Assembly (NCBI GenBank): GCA_964609495.1 | Contig: CAZSTA010000006.1 | Location: 1-35,572, forward strand | Reading direction: 5' to 3' | From: CAZSTA01 sp964609495 [NCBI: uncultured bacterium] | GTDB lineage: Bacteria; CAZSTA01 | DNA length: 35,572 nt | Shown: positions 8,003 through 15,220 of the stretch, piece after piece | How positions within the stretch are numbered: position 1 is the stretch's first letter | How the letters are laid out: each line of letters starts with the position of its first letter | Notes under the pieces: model-generated | Databases searched by the model: none | The model's input: the letters and a program-made list of their open reading frames with translations, nothing else | Told to the model about the DNA's origin: nothing | Translations under genes and position numbers: made by a program

Positions 8003-9226
8003 CTAGGGCAACTTACTCCCCCTCTCTACTTTATCAACAACACTTACTATTTCCCCATCTTCGATCAAATTGAGTATATGATCGCCACTCTCGATTTGCT
8101 CGATAGAACTTATCAACTTGCGTTCTGGTAACTTGAAACATAAGCTGTAGCCCCGACTCAGAATGGATAGAGGACTCAAAGCCTCCAATTTGCCTATTAG
8201 AGATTGAAAATCCCTTCTCTTAAAAGCGATCTTGTATTGTGGCGTTGAGATCATAGATGATGTCGTCTCATCGAGCTGTTGACGAAGCTGATCCAAACGA
8301 GCTTGAGACTTCCAGTATACCTTATCTGAGATCACACTTCTCAGATGCTCTCGCTTGCGTTTCAGCATCCGTAACCCCGCAGATTCTAATCTCAGCCTTA
8401 ATTCTGCAATCCTGGTCTCTAACTCCGCCTTCTCAGGGATAGCAAGAGAAGCCGCAGCTGAGGGAGTAGGAGCACGCTTATCCGCAACGAAATCCGCTAT
8501 CGTAAAATCAGTCTCATGGCCAACCGCGGAGATTATCGGGATTCGAGAGGTGAAGATAGCCCTGGCTAGGATCTCCTCATTGAAAGCCCATAGATCCTCT
8601 ATGGATCCTCCCCCGCGCCCAACGATTATGAGATCCACCTCCGTATAATTATTAAGCATACGGATCGCCTCGGCGATCTCCTGGGCGGCTCCCTCCCCCT
8701 GAACCATAACTGGAACAAGGATCAATTGGATATTAGGAAAGCGTCTAGTGATTATCTCGACGATATCTCGGATGGCAGCTCCGGTGAGTGAGGTTACTAT
8801 CCCTATCTTCTCGGGAAGGAAAGGAAGGGCGAGTTTGCGCTCCTCGGCGAAGAGACCCTCCTCCTCCAATCTCTGCTTTAACTTCTCAAAAGCTAGATAA
8901 AGAGCTCCTCTGCCGAGGGTCTGTATATCCTGGACGTATAGCTGGTATCTTCCTCCTTTCTCATATACGCTTACATATCCATAAGCCATTACCTCGGCTC
9001 CATCCCCTGGAACGAAATGCAAATATTGGGCTTGGTTGCGAAACATAATACAAGGGATAGAACTTTCGGAATCCCTTAGAGTGAAATAAATATGTCCAGA
9101 GCGAGGAATACTGAGATTCGATATCTCCCCTTTAACCCAAAGACCACTTAAGTTAGCATCGTCCTCCAGCAAATACCTAAGATACCGAGTTAGCTCCCCT
9201 ACCGAGAAAAGATGAGGGCCATCCAC
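8003..9226 (-). CDS. xseA: Exodeoxyribonuclease VII large subunit
   Basis: Catalytic subunit of exonuclease VII (407 aa), which trims single-stranded DNA in repair. Visible in order are an N-terminal OB-fold (LSGLWVKGEISNLSIPRSGHIYFTLRD), the central nuclease domain with GIVTSLTGAAIRDI, the VGRGGGSIEDLWAFNEE motif and the ISAVGHETDFTIADFVADKRAPTPSAAA block. A helical coiled-coil segment and a short C-terminal RGYSLC domain complete it. The start is GTG 9226, 5 bp after the nusB stop. The usual adjacent small subunit has been displaced by the sugar operon. Length is a little under the E. coli protein, normal for the family. Confidence 0.95.
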   Translation of the reverse strand: MDGPHLFSVGELTRYLRYLLEDDANLSGLWVKGEISNLSIPRSGHIYFTLRDSESSIPCIMFRNQAQYLHFVPGDGAEVMAYGYVSVYEKGGRYQLYVQDIQTLGRGALYLAFEKLKQRLEEEGLFAEERKLALPFLPEKIGIVTSLTGAAIRDIVEIITRRFPNIQLILVPVMVQGEGAAQEIAEAIRMLNNYTEVDLIIVGRGGGSIEDLWAFNEEILARAIFTSRIPIISAVGHETDFTIADFVADKRAPTPSAAASLAIPEKAELETRIAELRLRLESAGLRMLKRKREHLRSVISDKVYWKSQARLDQLRQQLDETTSSMISTPQYKIAFKRRDFQSLIGKLEALSPLSILSRGYSLCFKLPERKLISSIEQIESGDHILNLIEDGEIVSVVDKVERGSKLP

Positions 9227-9231
9227 TTCGC

Positions 9232-9678
9232 TTATCGCCTTCCTTTGGCAGTCTTTCTTATCTGTTCCCGCAGCTCATCTAATTTAAGTAATATATTCCC
9301 TAAGATTCCATTGACAAATCTTCCCGACTCAGCGGTGCTATACTTCTTAGCTAATTCCACTGCCTCATTTATGGAGACGCTGGCGGGGATATCATCCAAA
9401 AATATCATCTCGTAGGTAGCTATTCTGATTATAGAGCGATCTACATTGGCCATTCGATCTAAGCTCCAATTCTCCGCGAAACGGTTTATTATATCGTCTA
9501 TCTCTTCATGGTGAGCGATGGTTCCTCTGGAGATGAGTTCAGCGAAGCCCCGAACTTCCTTTCGAGGAATCAGATCCTCAAAGAGCATAAGTAATGCGTC
9601 ATCGATAGGAGTTTCCACCATATCGTTTTGAAATAGAGCTTTTAAAGCGATCTCCCGGCCTTCCCTCCTCAAAGTCAA
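9232..9678 (-). CDS. nusB: Transcription antitermination factor NusB
   Basis: An all-helical 148-residue RNA-binding protein that joins NusE/S10 on boxA RNA in rRNA antitermination. The pattern RREGREIALKALFQNDM at the N-terminus, the middle LDRMANVDRSIIRIATYEMIFLDDIPASVSINEAVELAKKYSTAESGRFVNGILG block and the terminal helix are all classic NusB. The start is TTG 9678, supported by GAGGTGAT about 8 nt upstream. It sits between amaP and xseA, as in many genomes where asp23-amaP-nusB-xseA-xseB are linked. Confidence 0.96.
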   Translation of the reverse strand: MTLRREGREIALKALFQNDMVETPIDDALLMLFEDLIPRKEVRGFAELISRGTIAHHEEIDDIINRFAENWSLDRMANVDRSIIRIATYEMIFLDDIPASVSINEAVELAKKYSTAESGRFVNGILGNILLKLDELREQIRKTAKGRR

Positions 9679-9721
9679 GGGCGATCACCTCAAGACATAT
9701 GATCTTAACAAAGAGCAGAAT

Positions 9722-10276
9722 CTAATCCTCAGTTTTTGCTTTAAACCTCACATTCGATGCGATCCTGGTCACCGATATATTTATTGTATCCACCTCTATA
9801 CCTACATAGCTTCGGATATAATCTCGAATCATAGTCTGGATTTGAACTGAATTCTGCTGAATATCTGTATCGGGATAGACGGAAAGGGTTAAATTAACAT
9901 CGATCTTATCCTTATCGCCTAGAAAGACCTCTGGTTTGATATCGGTTACTCCCTCCAACTTCTGAGTAGCCTTCTTAATCAGGTTCTCCAGAGCGGCTAA
10001 AGTGACGCGAACCTCTCCCAGCTCAGAGGATTGCACCACCGTCAAATTCTGCTTCCCTCGGAAGAAGAAAGCCCCGATCAGATAGATACTACCGATTAGG
10101 AACATAAGGGATATAACTCCGACCAAGAAGCGAGGAAGAAGGGATGATAATCTGTAAAAGATATCCCCTAATTCGACGATCCCCAGAGAAAATAACAACC
10201 CAATTAGAGATATTATAGAAAATAATATTAATACTGCGGCTAGGATTATCCTACCAGCATCTGCCTTCATCTTCAT
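9722..10276 (-). CDS. amaP: Alkaline shock membrane anchor protein AmaP
   Basis: Two N-terminal transmembrane helices (about 8-32 and 49-72) are followed by a soluble Asp23-like domain with SELGEVRVTLAALENLIKKA, a VNLTLSVYPDTDI strand and QIQTMIRDYIRSYVGIEVDTINISV. In Firmicutes AmaP anchors Asp23 to the membrane; the same role is inferred here. It lies in the expected asp23-amaP-nusB order, but 363 bp separate it from asp23 because of the inserted element. No Shine-Dalgarno stands before ATG 10276 or the next ATG (10270): the bases upstream come from the element end. Expression may therefore be altered. Confidence 0.88.
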   Translation of the reverse strand: MKMKADAGRIILAAVLILFSIISLIGLLFSLGIVELGDIFYRLSSLLPRFLVGVISLMFLIGSIYLIGAFFFRGKQNLTVVQSSELGEVRVTLAALENLIKKATQKLEGVTDIKPEVFLGDKDKIDVNLTLSVYPDTDIQQNSVQIQTMIRDYIRSYVGIEVDTINISVTRIASNVRFKAKTED

Positions 10277-10285
10277 AAGAAATTA

Positions 10286-10605
10286 GTCGGCGGAAACCCC
10301 TACCTTTGTGGTAGGGGAGGAACCGACCCCACCTCCTCCCCTTTGAACACTAATATAAAGTGTTCCTCCAATTACTCTGGAGTTAGAGCCTCATCGGGGG
10401 GTTAAGAGGGGTTTTTAAGCCTGACAGCACTGTTCCTACCTCACAGAACTGTTTAACCATCGAGCCATAGAGCTGCAAGCTTGAGGAGCACTCGCAGGTA
10501 TGTATGTATCTCACCCTCTTAACTACTGCTAGCAAACACTAGCCCCCTAGTCAACATAGGCTTGATCTCTCAAGCCTCGCCCTTTATGGACGGGGTCATT
10601 GACAC
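10286..10605 (-). mobile_element. ORF-less palindrome-rich element, IS200/IS605-like ends
   Basis: This gene-free block between asp23 and amaP is packed with inverted repeats. The amaP-side end (10286-10327) is a compound hairpin: outer GTCGG/CCGAC, inner CCCCTACC/GGTAGGGG with a TTTGT loop. On the minus strand it reads TTCCTCCCCTACC...GGTAGGGGTTTCC, a pattern I recall from right ends of IS200/IS605-type (tnpB/iscB) elements. The asp23-side end has an 8-bp hairpin AGGCTTGA/TCAAGCCT (10558-10577) and an imperfect CCTCGCCC/GGACGGGG hairpin (10576-10596) followed by GTCATTGAC, also in that style. No transposase frame remains, so it would be a non-autonomous copy. The exact ends, and the family name, are inference. 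Confidence 0.5.
10338..10550 (-). ncRNA. Structured RNA domain, possible omega-RNA (HEARO-like)
   Basis: Read on the minus strand, a long-range helix is formed by GTTAAGAGGG-type arms 10514-10523 and 10401-10410 (10 bp, perfect, arms ~100 nt apart). It is nested inside CCCCC 10543-10547 with GGGGG 10396-10400, with a GCTAG/CTAGC hairpin (10528-10543) bulging at the junction. Inside are a CTGCGAG/CTTGCAG stem and a GTTC/GAAC hairpin. A GAACACT/AGTGTTC hairpin (10345-10365) follows, then a purine-rich AAAGGGGAGGAGG tail like a ribosome site. The order, including GTGAGATACAT after the first helix, resembles omega-RNAs of IscB systems as I remember them. No IscB or TnpB gene is present. The structure is seen; the identity is a hypothesis. 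Confidence 0.4.
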
Positions 10606-10639
10606 CGATCTTATGCTCTCCATACTCACTTTCAGATAA

Positions 10640-10999
10640 TTACTCCGGCAAACTCTTATCTATATCCTCCTCAGGAAGATGCACTCCCTGGATATAGATG
10701 TTGACTACTACAACTTTTAGATCCGTCATAGCTTCGATCGATTCCTTCACCGCCTCTTGAACTTGCCAAGCAACATTGGGAATCTGATACCCATATTCGA
10801 CGATGAGGAAGAGATCAGCGATAACTTCCCCCTTATCCACCTCTACCTTAACTCCTCGAGTGACAACATTCTTACCGCTCAACATCCCAGCGATACCCTC
10901 AACGATTCCTCCCCCCATCTCCGCTACCCCCTCGATCCCCGCCGAGGCTAGACCAGCCAGAGTAGCGATGGTCTCGTTAGCTATTCTTATCGTTCCCAA
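10640..10999 (-). CDS. asp23: Asp23/Gls24 family envelope stress protein
   Basis: Soluble alkaline-shock family protein thought to lie under the membrane, held there by AmaP. The 119-residue frame has the family start GTIRIANETIATLAGLASAGIEGVAEM, the glycine-rich VEGIAGMLSG segment, VTRGVKVEVDKGEVIADLFLIVEYGYQIP and the terminal VVVVNIYIQGVHL strand. The start is uncertain. TTG 10999 has no ribosome site at proper spacing, while the strong GGGGTGAGGT overlapping the rluD stop would best serve an ATT codon at 11014 in the same frame, adding PAIIENE-like residues typical of the family N-terminus. It follows rluD with near overlap. Confidence 0.9.
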   Translation of the reverse strand: MGTIRIANETIATLAGLASAGIEGVAEMGGGIVEGIAGMLSGKNVVTRGVKVEVDKGEVIADLFLIVEYGYQIPNVAWQVQEAVKESIEAMTDLKVVVVNIYIQGVHLPEEDIDKSLPE

Positions 11000-11029
11000 C
11001 TCGTTCTCTATAATAGCAGGCGTTCTACC

Positions 11030-11986
11030 TCACCCCTGAAACTCGAAGGAGAAACCTTTTCCTCCCTTACAGCCTCTCAATTTCTCCAAGAGTCGATTCA
11101 TATCCTCGGGTGGAGGGGCGATGAATTCCAGATATTCTCCGGTAATAGGATGAGTGAATCCTAAACTATAGGCGTGCAAAGCCTGTCTTTCAAAGCCTAA
11201 ATTATCCTTCCGCCGTCCATAGACAGGATCACCGACTAAAGGATGGTGAATATAAGCCAGATGAACACGAATCTGATGGGTACGTCCTGTCTCCAAGCGG
11301 ATATTTAGAAGAGAGTGTCTTCGGAATCGCTCGTTCACCTCGTAATGAGTTACTGCCTCTCTTCCCTTCAGTTCATCCACCGCCATCTTCTTTCTATCCT
11401 TGCGATGGCGACCGATCGGAAGTTCAATAGTTCCCCTCTCCTCCTTAAACACGCCATGGACTAAGGCTAGATATACCTTCTTGACTTCTCGAAGATGAAA
11501 TTGTCGGGCTAAGTCAAGATGCGCCTTATCGGTCTTAGCTACCACTAAAGCCCCAGTAGTATCCTTATCCAACCGATGCACTATACCCAGTCTTAAAACC
11601 CCGTTGATCTGGGAAAGGTGATCACAATACCCCAATAGAGCGTTGACCAAAGTGCCTCTACATATATCCCCCACGGGGTGAACTATCATCCCCGCTCCCT
11701 TATTTATCACGATCAGATCTTCATCCTCATATAGCACCTCAAGAGGGATATCCTCCGCCTCCAGAGAAAGTTCTTTAGGTTCAGGTAAGACAAGTTCGAC
11801 TAATTCGTCGAGCTTAACTTTGTAACTGGGTTTCTCCCTCCTTCCCGAGACCCTTACCGCTCCCTCCGATATCAGCCTCTTAACATAGGAGCGGGATAGA
11901 TCTGGTGGCTGTCCAGCTAAGAATATGTCTAATCTATCGCCCGCGTTCTCCTCGGTAACGATATAATTTAATACCTCATCCATCAC
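11030..11986 (-). CDS. rluD: RluA-family 23S rRNA pseudouridine synthase (RluD type)
   Basis: Isomerises uridines in 23S rRNA. It has an N-terminal S4 domain (about 16-70, GDRLDIFLAGQPPDLSRSYVKRLI), then the catalytic domain with GIVHRLDKDTTG holding the catalytic Asp (about D140). The LETGRTHQIRVHLAYIHHPLVGDPVYG block and a FTHPITGE ending are also present. At 318 aa it is the normal RluD length. Its GTG 11986 or ATG 11983 start overlaps the lgt stop, implying translational coupling. The lspA-lgt-rluD order is common (lspA-rluD in many bacteria). RluC or RluA specificity cannot be fully excluded, but the S4 domain and length favour RluD. Confidence 0.93.
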   Translation of the reverse strand: MMDEVLNYIVTEENAGDRLDIFLAGQPPDLSRSYVKRLISEGAVRVSGRREKPSYKVKLDELVELVLPEPKELSLEAEDIPLEVLYEDEDLIVINKGAGMIVHPVGDICRGTLVNALLGYCDHLSQINGVLRLGIVHRLDKDTTGALVVAKTDKAHLDLARQFHLREVKKVYLALVHGVFKEERGTIELPIGRHRKDRKKMAVDELKGREAVTHYEVNERFRRHSLLNIRLETGRTHQIRVHLAYIHHPLVGDPVYGRRKDNLGFERQALHAYSLGFTHPITGEYLEFIAPPPEDMNRLLEKLRGCKGGKGFSFEFQG

Positions 11987-12771
11987 AATCTCAGCCCAGA
12001 AATCACTAAACGAGACCTATAACGCATACCGAACAGCTTGAGCAACCCAAAGCAACCTAAAGCGGTCGCTATACATACTATTTGAGCTAGAGTAAGGGAA
12101 TAAAATATCCTTGGATTGTCTCTATATATCTCCACGATGAACCTCATTATCGAGTAGATAATCCCGAAAAGGAGAAATAGAAATCCATCGTATTTCTTAT
12201 ACTTTCTAGCAAATAATAGTATCCCCAATATTATTAGCGCTCCGAAAGAGGCGTAGAGTTGGGTAGGATGAAGTGGTGATTGGCTTAACCCAGCAGAGGT
12301 ATTGGGAGGAAAGGTTACCCCCCAAGCCACTTCTGTTGGATATCCGTAGCAACAGCCATTTAAGAAGCAACCTATCCTACCTATAGCCAACCCTAAAGCT
12401 ATGCAAGGAGCTGTTATATCAGCTAATTTCCAGAAGGACAGCTTGGAGATAAGGGTATAGATTATACCTCCCAGCACGCCTCCTAACAACGCTCCAAAGA
12501 ACGATAGACCACTTATCCTTTGAGGTTTAAATAGATTCAAAGGTGCCTCGAGAAAGGTATCAGGCTCGTTAGCCAAGGCGTAAATTAGACGAGCAAAGAT
12601 TATCCCTCCGATCAGAATATAAAGCGCTAAGTCTATTATCTGCTCGCTATCAACTCCCTCTCGAGATCCTAAAATTACCGCTAGAACGGTTCCCACTATA
12701 AAGGCTAAAGCCATCGTAACACCATAGGAATATATGGGAAAGGAACCTATCTTAAACAAAATGGGGTGCAT
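11983..12771 (-). CDS. lgt: Prolipoprotein diacylglyceryl transferase
   Basis: Integral membrane enzyme that adds diacylglycerol from phosphatidylglycerol to the lipobox Cys of prolipoproteins. It has 262 aa and about seven helices. The family signature GLAIGRIGCFLNGCCYG (about 126-142) with the invariant Arg and Asn is clear, as is the following WGVTFP and LHPTQLYAS with the conserved His and Tyr. A GGIIFARLIYAL segment matches the region holding the essential Arg. It begins 4 bp after the lspA stop, so the two lipoprotein-maturation enzymes are in one unit. Their presence means lipoproteins exist, although both SBPs in this window lack a lipobox. Confidence 0.96.
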   Translation of the reverse strand: MHPILFKIGSFPIYSYGVTMALAFIVGTVLAVILGSREGVDSEQIIDLALYILIGGIIFARLIYALANEPDTFLEAPLNLFKPQRISGLSFFGALLGGVLGGIIYTLISKLSFWKLADITAPCIALGLAIGRIGCFLNGCCYGYPTEVAWGVTFPPNTSAGLSQSPLHPTQLYASFGALIILGILLFARKYKKYDGFLFLLFGIIYSIMRFIVEIYRDNPRIFYSLTLAQIVCIATALGCFGLLKLFGMRYRSRLVISGLRL

Positions 12772-12775
12772 AAAT

Positions 12776-13252
12776 TTATCTCCTTTCTTCGCCTTGCTCT
12801 TCTAGGTTCTTAGAAGATTCGAACATCGAGATGAATAATAGAATCACAACTCCGCTGACGATCGCGGCATCAGCTAGGTTGAATACTGGCCATATCCCAA
12901 AATCAAAGAAATCAACTACTTTCCCCAGATGTATCCGATCTATTAAATTACCGATTGCCCCTCCGGCTACTAAGGCTAAAGCTGTATAAACCCAGCCGGT
13001 ACTTCGGGGTATATGTCGCCAGTAGAAGAAGATCAGAGCTATGGTCAAGAAACTAACGATGATGAATAACATAGTCTGATTTTGCAGTAATCCGAAAGCC
13101 GCTCCGGAGTTCTCCACATGAGTTATGCGAAAAATCCCCCTTATAATCGGGATAGAAGTATTGAGGGGAATATTAACTCGGATATAAAGCTTACTTAATT
13201 GATCGATAAGTACTATCAGGCTAGTTATCGAAAAGAAGGGCCACATTTTCAT
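12776..13252 (-). CDS. lspA: Lipoprotein signal peptidase (SPase II)
   Basis: Aspartyl protease in the inner membrane that cleaves signal peptides of lipidated prolipoproteins. It has four helices and both catalytic Asp motifs, VVDFFDF and FNLADAAI, with NSGAAFG and GAIGNLIDRIHLG in front. I place the start at ATG 13252 (MKMWPFF...), giving 158 aa, the normal length. The longer open frame to 13291 overlaps the zinc-finger end of the upstream dksA-like gene and is not supported. The ATG overlaps that gene's stop (ATGA), and an AGGAAAA lies upstream. Confidence 0.95.
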   Translation of the reverse strand: MKMWPFFSITSLIVLIDQLSKLYIRVNIPLNTSIPIIRGIFRITHVENSGAAFGLLQNQTMLFIIVSFLTIALIFFYWRHIPRSTGWVYTALALVAGGAIGNLIDRIHLGKVVDFFDFGIWPVFNLADAAIVSGVVILLFISMFESSKNLEEQGEERR

Positions 13253-13624
13253 AATTTGTTTTCCTCGACTAACTCCTCGCATTCTATACAATATTGAGCA
13301 TAAGGGATAATCTCCAGACGGGCTAAAGATATCTCCTCTCCACAGCGCTCACAGCTTCCGAAAGCTTCCCCCTCCAATTTAAGTAAGGCGCTGTCTATCT
13401 ATCAAATCCATAATATATCTATCCAGAGAGACATTCATCTCCCTTTCAAAAGTTTCCGTTGATACCTCCGCAGGATGATTATCATACCCAGATAGCTCCC
13501 CTAATGAACTTCTTTGATCCATCCTCTTATCTGGATCGCGGAGAAAGTGATGCTCCTTTATAAGTCTTTCTCGCTCTTTAAGTAAAGCTTTCTTTAACGG
13601 TTTGTACTTATCTTTCACTCTCAT
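13249..13624 (-). pseudogene. DksA/TraR-family (YteA-type) zinc-finger protein with a frameshift
   Basis: The first part (13624 to about 13390) encodes a coiled-coil region and SSLGELSGYDNHPAEVSTETFERE, the signature of YteA-like DksA/TraR proteins, then DRYIMDLIDR. The frame then closes at TAA 13379. In the next frame the sequence continues without a gap: SALLKLEGEAFGSCERCGEE, then ISLARLEIIPYAQYCIECEE to TGA 13249. This is the complete C4 zinc finger (CxxC...CxxC). One surplus base near 13393 separates the halves. It may be a real inactivating mutation, a consensus error or, less likely, programmed frameshifting. Family members bind RNA polymerase. It is the first gene of the lspA-lgt-rluD unit. 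Confidence 0.85.
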
Positions 13625-13656
13625 CTCTCCTTAAACTTAAAGTGGGGCTATTCCTT

Positions 13657-13685
13657 ATTATATCATTATTTTTCTCTCTTGTCCA
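13657..13685 (-). promoter_or_regulatory. Sigma70-type promoter upstream of the dksA-like gene
   Basis: On the minus strand TGGACA (13680-13685) and TATAAT (13657-13662) with a 17-bp spacer. The -35 overlaps the 3' end of the anti-sigma gene. It probably drives the long dksA-like/lspA/lgt/rluD/asp23/amaP/nusB/xseA unit. Confidence 0.75.
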
Positions 13686-14286
13686 CCCTAATTTTGAGTA
13701 TAGCTAAAAAGAGAAGAATCACTATTCCCGTCAGAGAGATATATAACATCCAAACTAAAACAGAACTAAAGCCTATAAATCCTAGTAAAGATGTAACACC
13801 CCTCGAATATATTACTTTATACACAGCCTGCGTTATATCAATTAAACCGAGAAGTAGGTAGAAAACACCCCTGAAGGTTTGAGAGATAAAGCTGAGCAAG
13901 TTCGGAATTAGATTCCGAGATGCATTAAGAGATCCCCCCGTCTGCTCCATCAAATGGGAAGAGATATTCGTAAGATAAAGGATAAGGGTAAAAGCGACAG
14001 CTAAAGCGCCCCAAGCAAACTCCACCTGCCAGCTCCTTAACTTGGAAAAAAGCCCCTGGCTCCTCCTGTGAGCTGGCAAATTATACATTACTCTATCTGT
14101 AAATCCCCAAGGTGGCTCAACCACCTCTAAATCGGAGATTATAGACACTACTTTCCTCAAGCGAGATAATTTCTGGGCGCATAACGGACAATGTCTCATA
14201 TGTTCCTCAACTTCACTTACCTCTTTCCTCGACAGCTCCTCATCTAGGTATAATTGAATTAATCTATCCATTTCTTGGCAGGTCAT
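13666..14286 (-). CDS. Anti-sigma factor with zf-HC2 (ZAS) domain
   Basis: Membrane-bound inhibitor of the ECF sigma factor encoded just upstream. The N-terminus has TCQEMDRLIQLYLDEELS and EVEEHMRHCPLCAQKL, the His-x3-Cys-x2-Cys zinc anti-sigma motif. Three hydrophobic segments follow (about 90-108, 140-160, and a final one near 180-203), more than the usual single helix. ATG 14286 is best placed after the GAGGAG at the end of the sigma gene; GTG 14295 overlaps the sigma stop codon. Genes are translationally coupled, as expected for a sigma/anti-sigma pair. The external signal and protease pathway cannot be read from the sequence. Confidence 0.87.
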   Translation of the reverse strand: MTCQEMDRLIQLYLDEELSRKEVSEVEEHMRHCPLCAQKLSRLRKVVSIISDLEVVEPPWGFTDRVMYNLPAHRRSQGLFSKLRSWQVEFAWGALAVAFTLILYLTNISSHLMEQTGGSLNASRNLIPNLLSFISQTFRGVFYLLLGLIDITQAVYKVIYSRGVTSLLGFIGFSSVLVWMLYISLTGIVILLFLAILKIRVDKREK

Positions 14287-14291
14287 TATTA

Positions 14292-14873
14292 TCACTCCTC
14301 GATCAGGCTCGGCGAAAGTATTGCCAGCTTCTCCTGTAATATTTTGCGCGCTCGATGTAGATGAGTCTTAACCGTCCCCACTGGTTGATCTAATATCTCT
14401 GCTATCTCCTCATAAGATAAGCCCTGGGAATGCCTCATCACTATAACCGCCCTATATTTCTCAGGTAGAGAAGCGATGAGTCTTTGGACCACATCTTGTA
14501 ATTCCTTACTCTCATAAAGATTCTGAGGATCCATAGAGGAGTCAGGGAGTTGCCAGCGGATATTATCCTCCTCAGAGATGGGGTCATCTATGGAGACGGT
14601 ATTTAACTTCTTTTTCCTCAATCTGTCGAAGCAGAGATTAGTGGCGATCTTAAATATCCAAGGGGAGAAGTTCCTTTTCAGATCGAAGGTATCAAGGGAA
14701 CGATAAGCACACAGAAAGGTTTCCTGAGCTACATCGTTAGCATCCTCAACATTCCCTAATATTCGATAAGCTAAGTTGTATATAGGCCTTTTATACTTAT
14801 CCACCAACGCCCTGAAGGTTTCTTTATCGCCATCTAAGGTCTGTTGGACTAACCTTGAATCTTCATCTTCCAC
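14292..14873 (-). CDS. ECF RNA polymerase sigma factor (SigW/RpoE type)
   Basis: A 193-residue group 4 sigma factor. Region 2 is seen as YKRPIYNLAYRILGNVEDANDVAQETFLCAYRSL, with core-binding and -10 recognition (FDLKRNFSPWIFKIATNLCFDRLRKKK). Region 4 is seen as LIASLPEKYRAVIVMRHSQGLSYEEIAEILDQPVGTVKTHLHRARKIL, the helix-turn-helix for -35. A short acidic linker joins them. It is preceded by a housekeeping-type promoter rather than an evident ECF autoregulatory site. It overlaps the anti-sigma gene start region. Confidence 0.95.
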   Translation of the reverse strand: MEDEDSRLVQQTLDGDKETFRALVDKYKRPIYNLAYRILGNVEDANDVAQETFLCAYRSLDTFDLKRNFSPWIFKIATNLCFDRLRKKKLNTVSIDDPISEEDNIRWQLPDSSMDPQNLYESKELQDVVQRLIASLPEKYRAVIVMRHSQGLSYEEIAEILDQPVGTVKTHLHRARKILQEKLAILSPSLIEE

Positions 14874-14942
14874 CTTATAGCCTTCCCCTTCTCTTCAGTA
14901 ATATGAGATTAAAGCCCGTAAAGTTTCTCAATCTTCGACTTA

Positions 14943-14971
14943 ATTTTATTATAAATTCGAACATTTGTCAA
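14943..14971 (-). promoter_or_regulatory. Sigma70-type promoter of the ECF sigma operon
   Basis: On the minus strand TTGACA (14966-14971), a 17-bp spacer containing ATGTTCGAA, and TAAAAT (14943-14948). It lies ~70 bp before the sigma start codon. Confidence 0.75.
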
Positions 14972-15040
14972 GAATAGAAAAATGGACGATGCATATAAAA
15001 TTGGGAATCTAAGTAATTTCAAACAAGATATGATCCCCCC

Positions 15041-15136
15041 TCACCCTATCCCTCTCCCACAAGGGGAGAGGGGACACCAGATAAGACTGCTCTCTTTAGT
15101 TCCCCTCCCTCGACGGGAGGGGTTAGGGGAGGGTGA
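15041..15136. repeat. Interspersed double-hairpin repeat (~96 bp)
   Basis: The unit is bounded by TCACCCT (15041-15047) and its complement AGGGTGA (15130-15136). It contains two strong hairpins: CCCTCTCCC/GGGAGAGGG (15050-15072) and CCCCTCCC/GGGAGGGG with loop TCGAC (15102-15122). Repeats of this type (TCACCCT...CCCTCTCCC-GGGGAGAGGG...) are, from memory, scattered in high copy in many bacterial genomes of several phyla. It lies between galT and the sigma operon and could also end transcription from galT. Nothing else is seen in 14,972-15,040 or 15,137-15,220. Confidence 0.8.
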
Positions 15137-15220
15137 TTTAACTTGAATCTATTTAGATATCAGATCCATGATTTTATATGCTTCCAAATGGAAAAGGGGG
15201 CCATTCACCTCCCTAAGTGG

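Noticed and set aside
10277-10639. RNase P RNA, tmRNA or 6S RNA in the asp23-amaP gap
   Set aside because: None of the conserved core sequences of these RNAs is visible on either strand.
10757-11039. Plus-strand frames opposite asp23
   Set aside because: Low-complexity Ser/Pro shadows of the Asp23 coding sequence without starts or motifs.
13253-13291. Longer lspA start at 13291
   Set aside because: It reads through the zinc-finger end of the dksA-like gene and adds 13 residues not expected in LspA; ATG 13252 overlaps the upstream stop.
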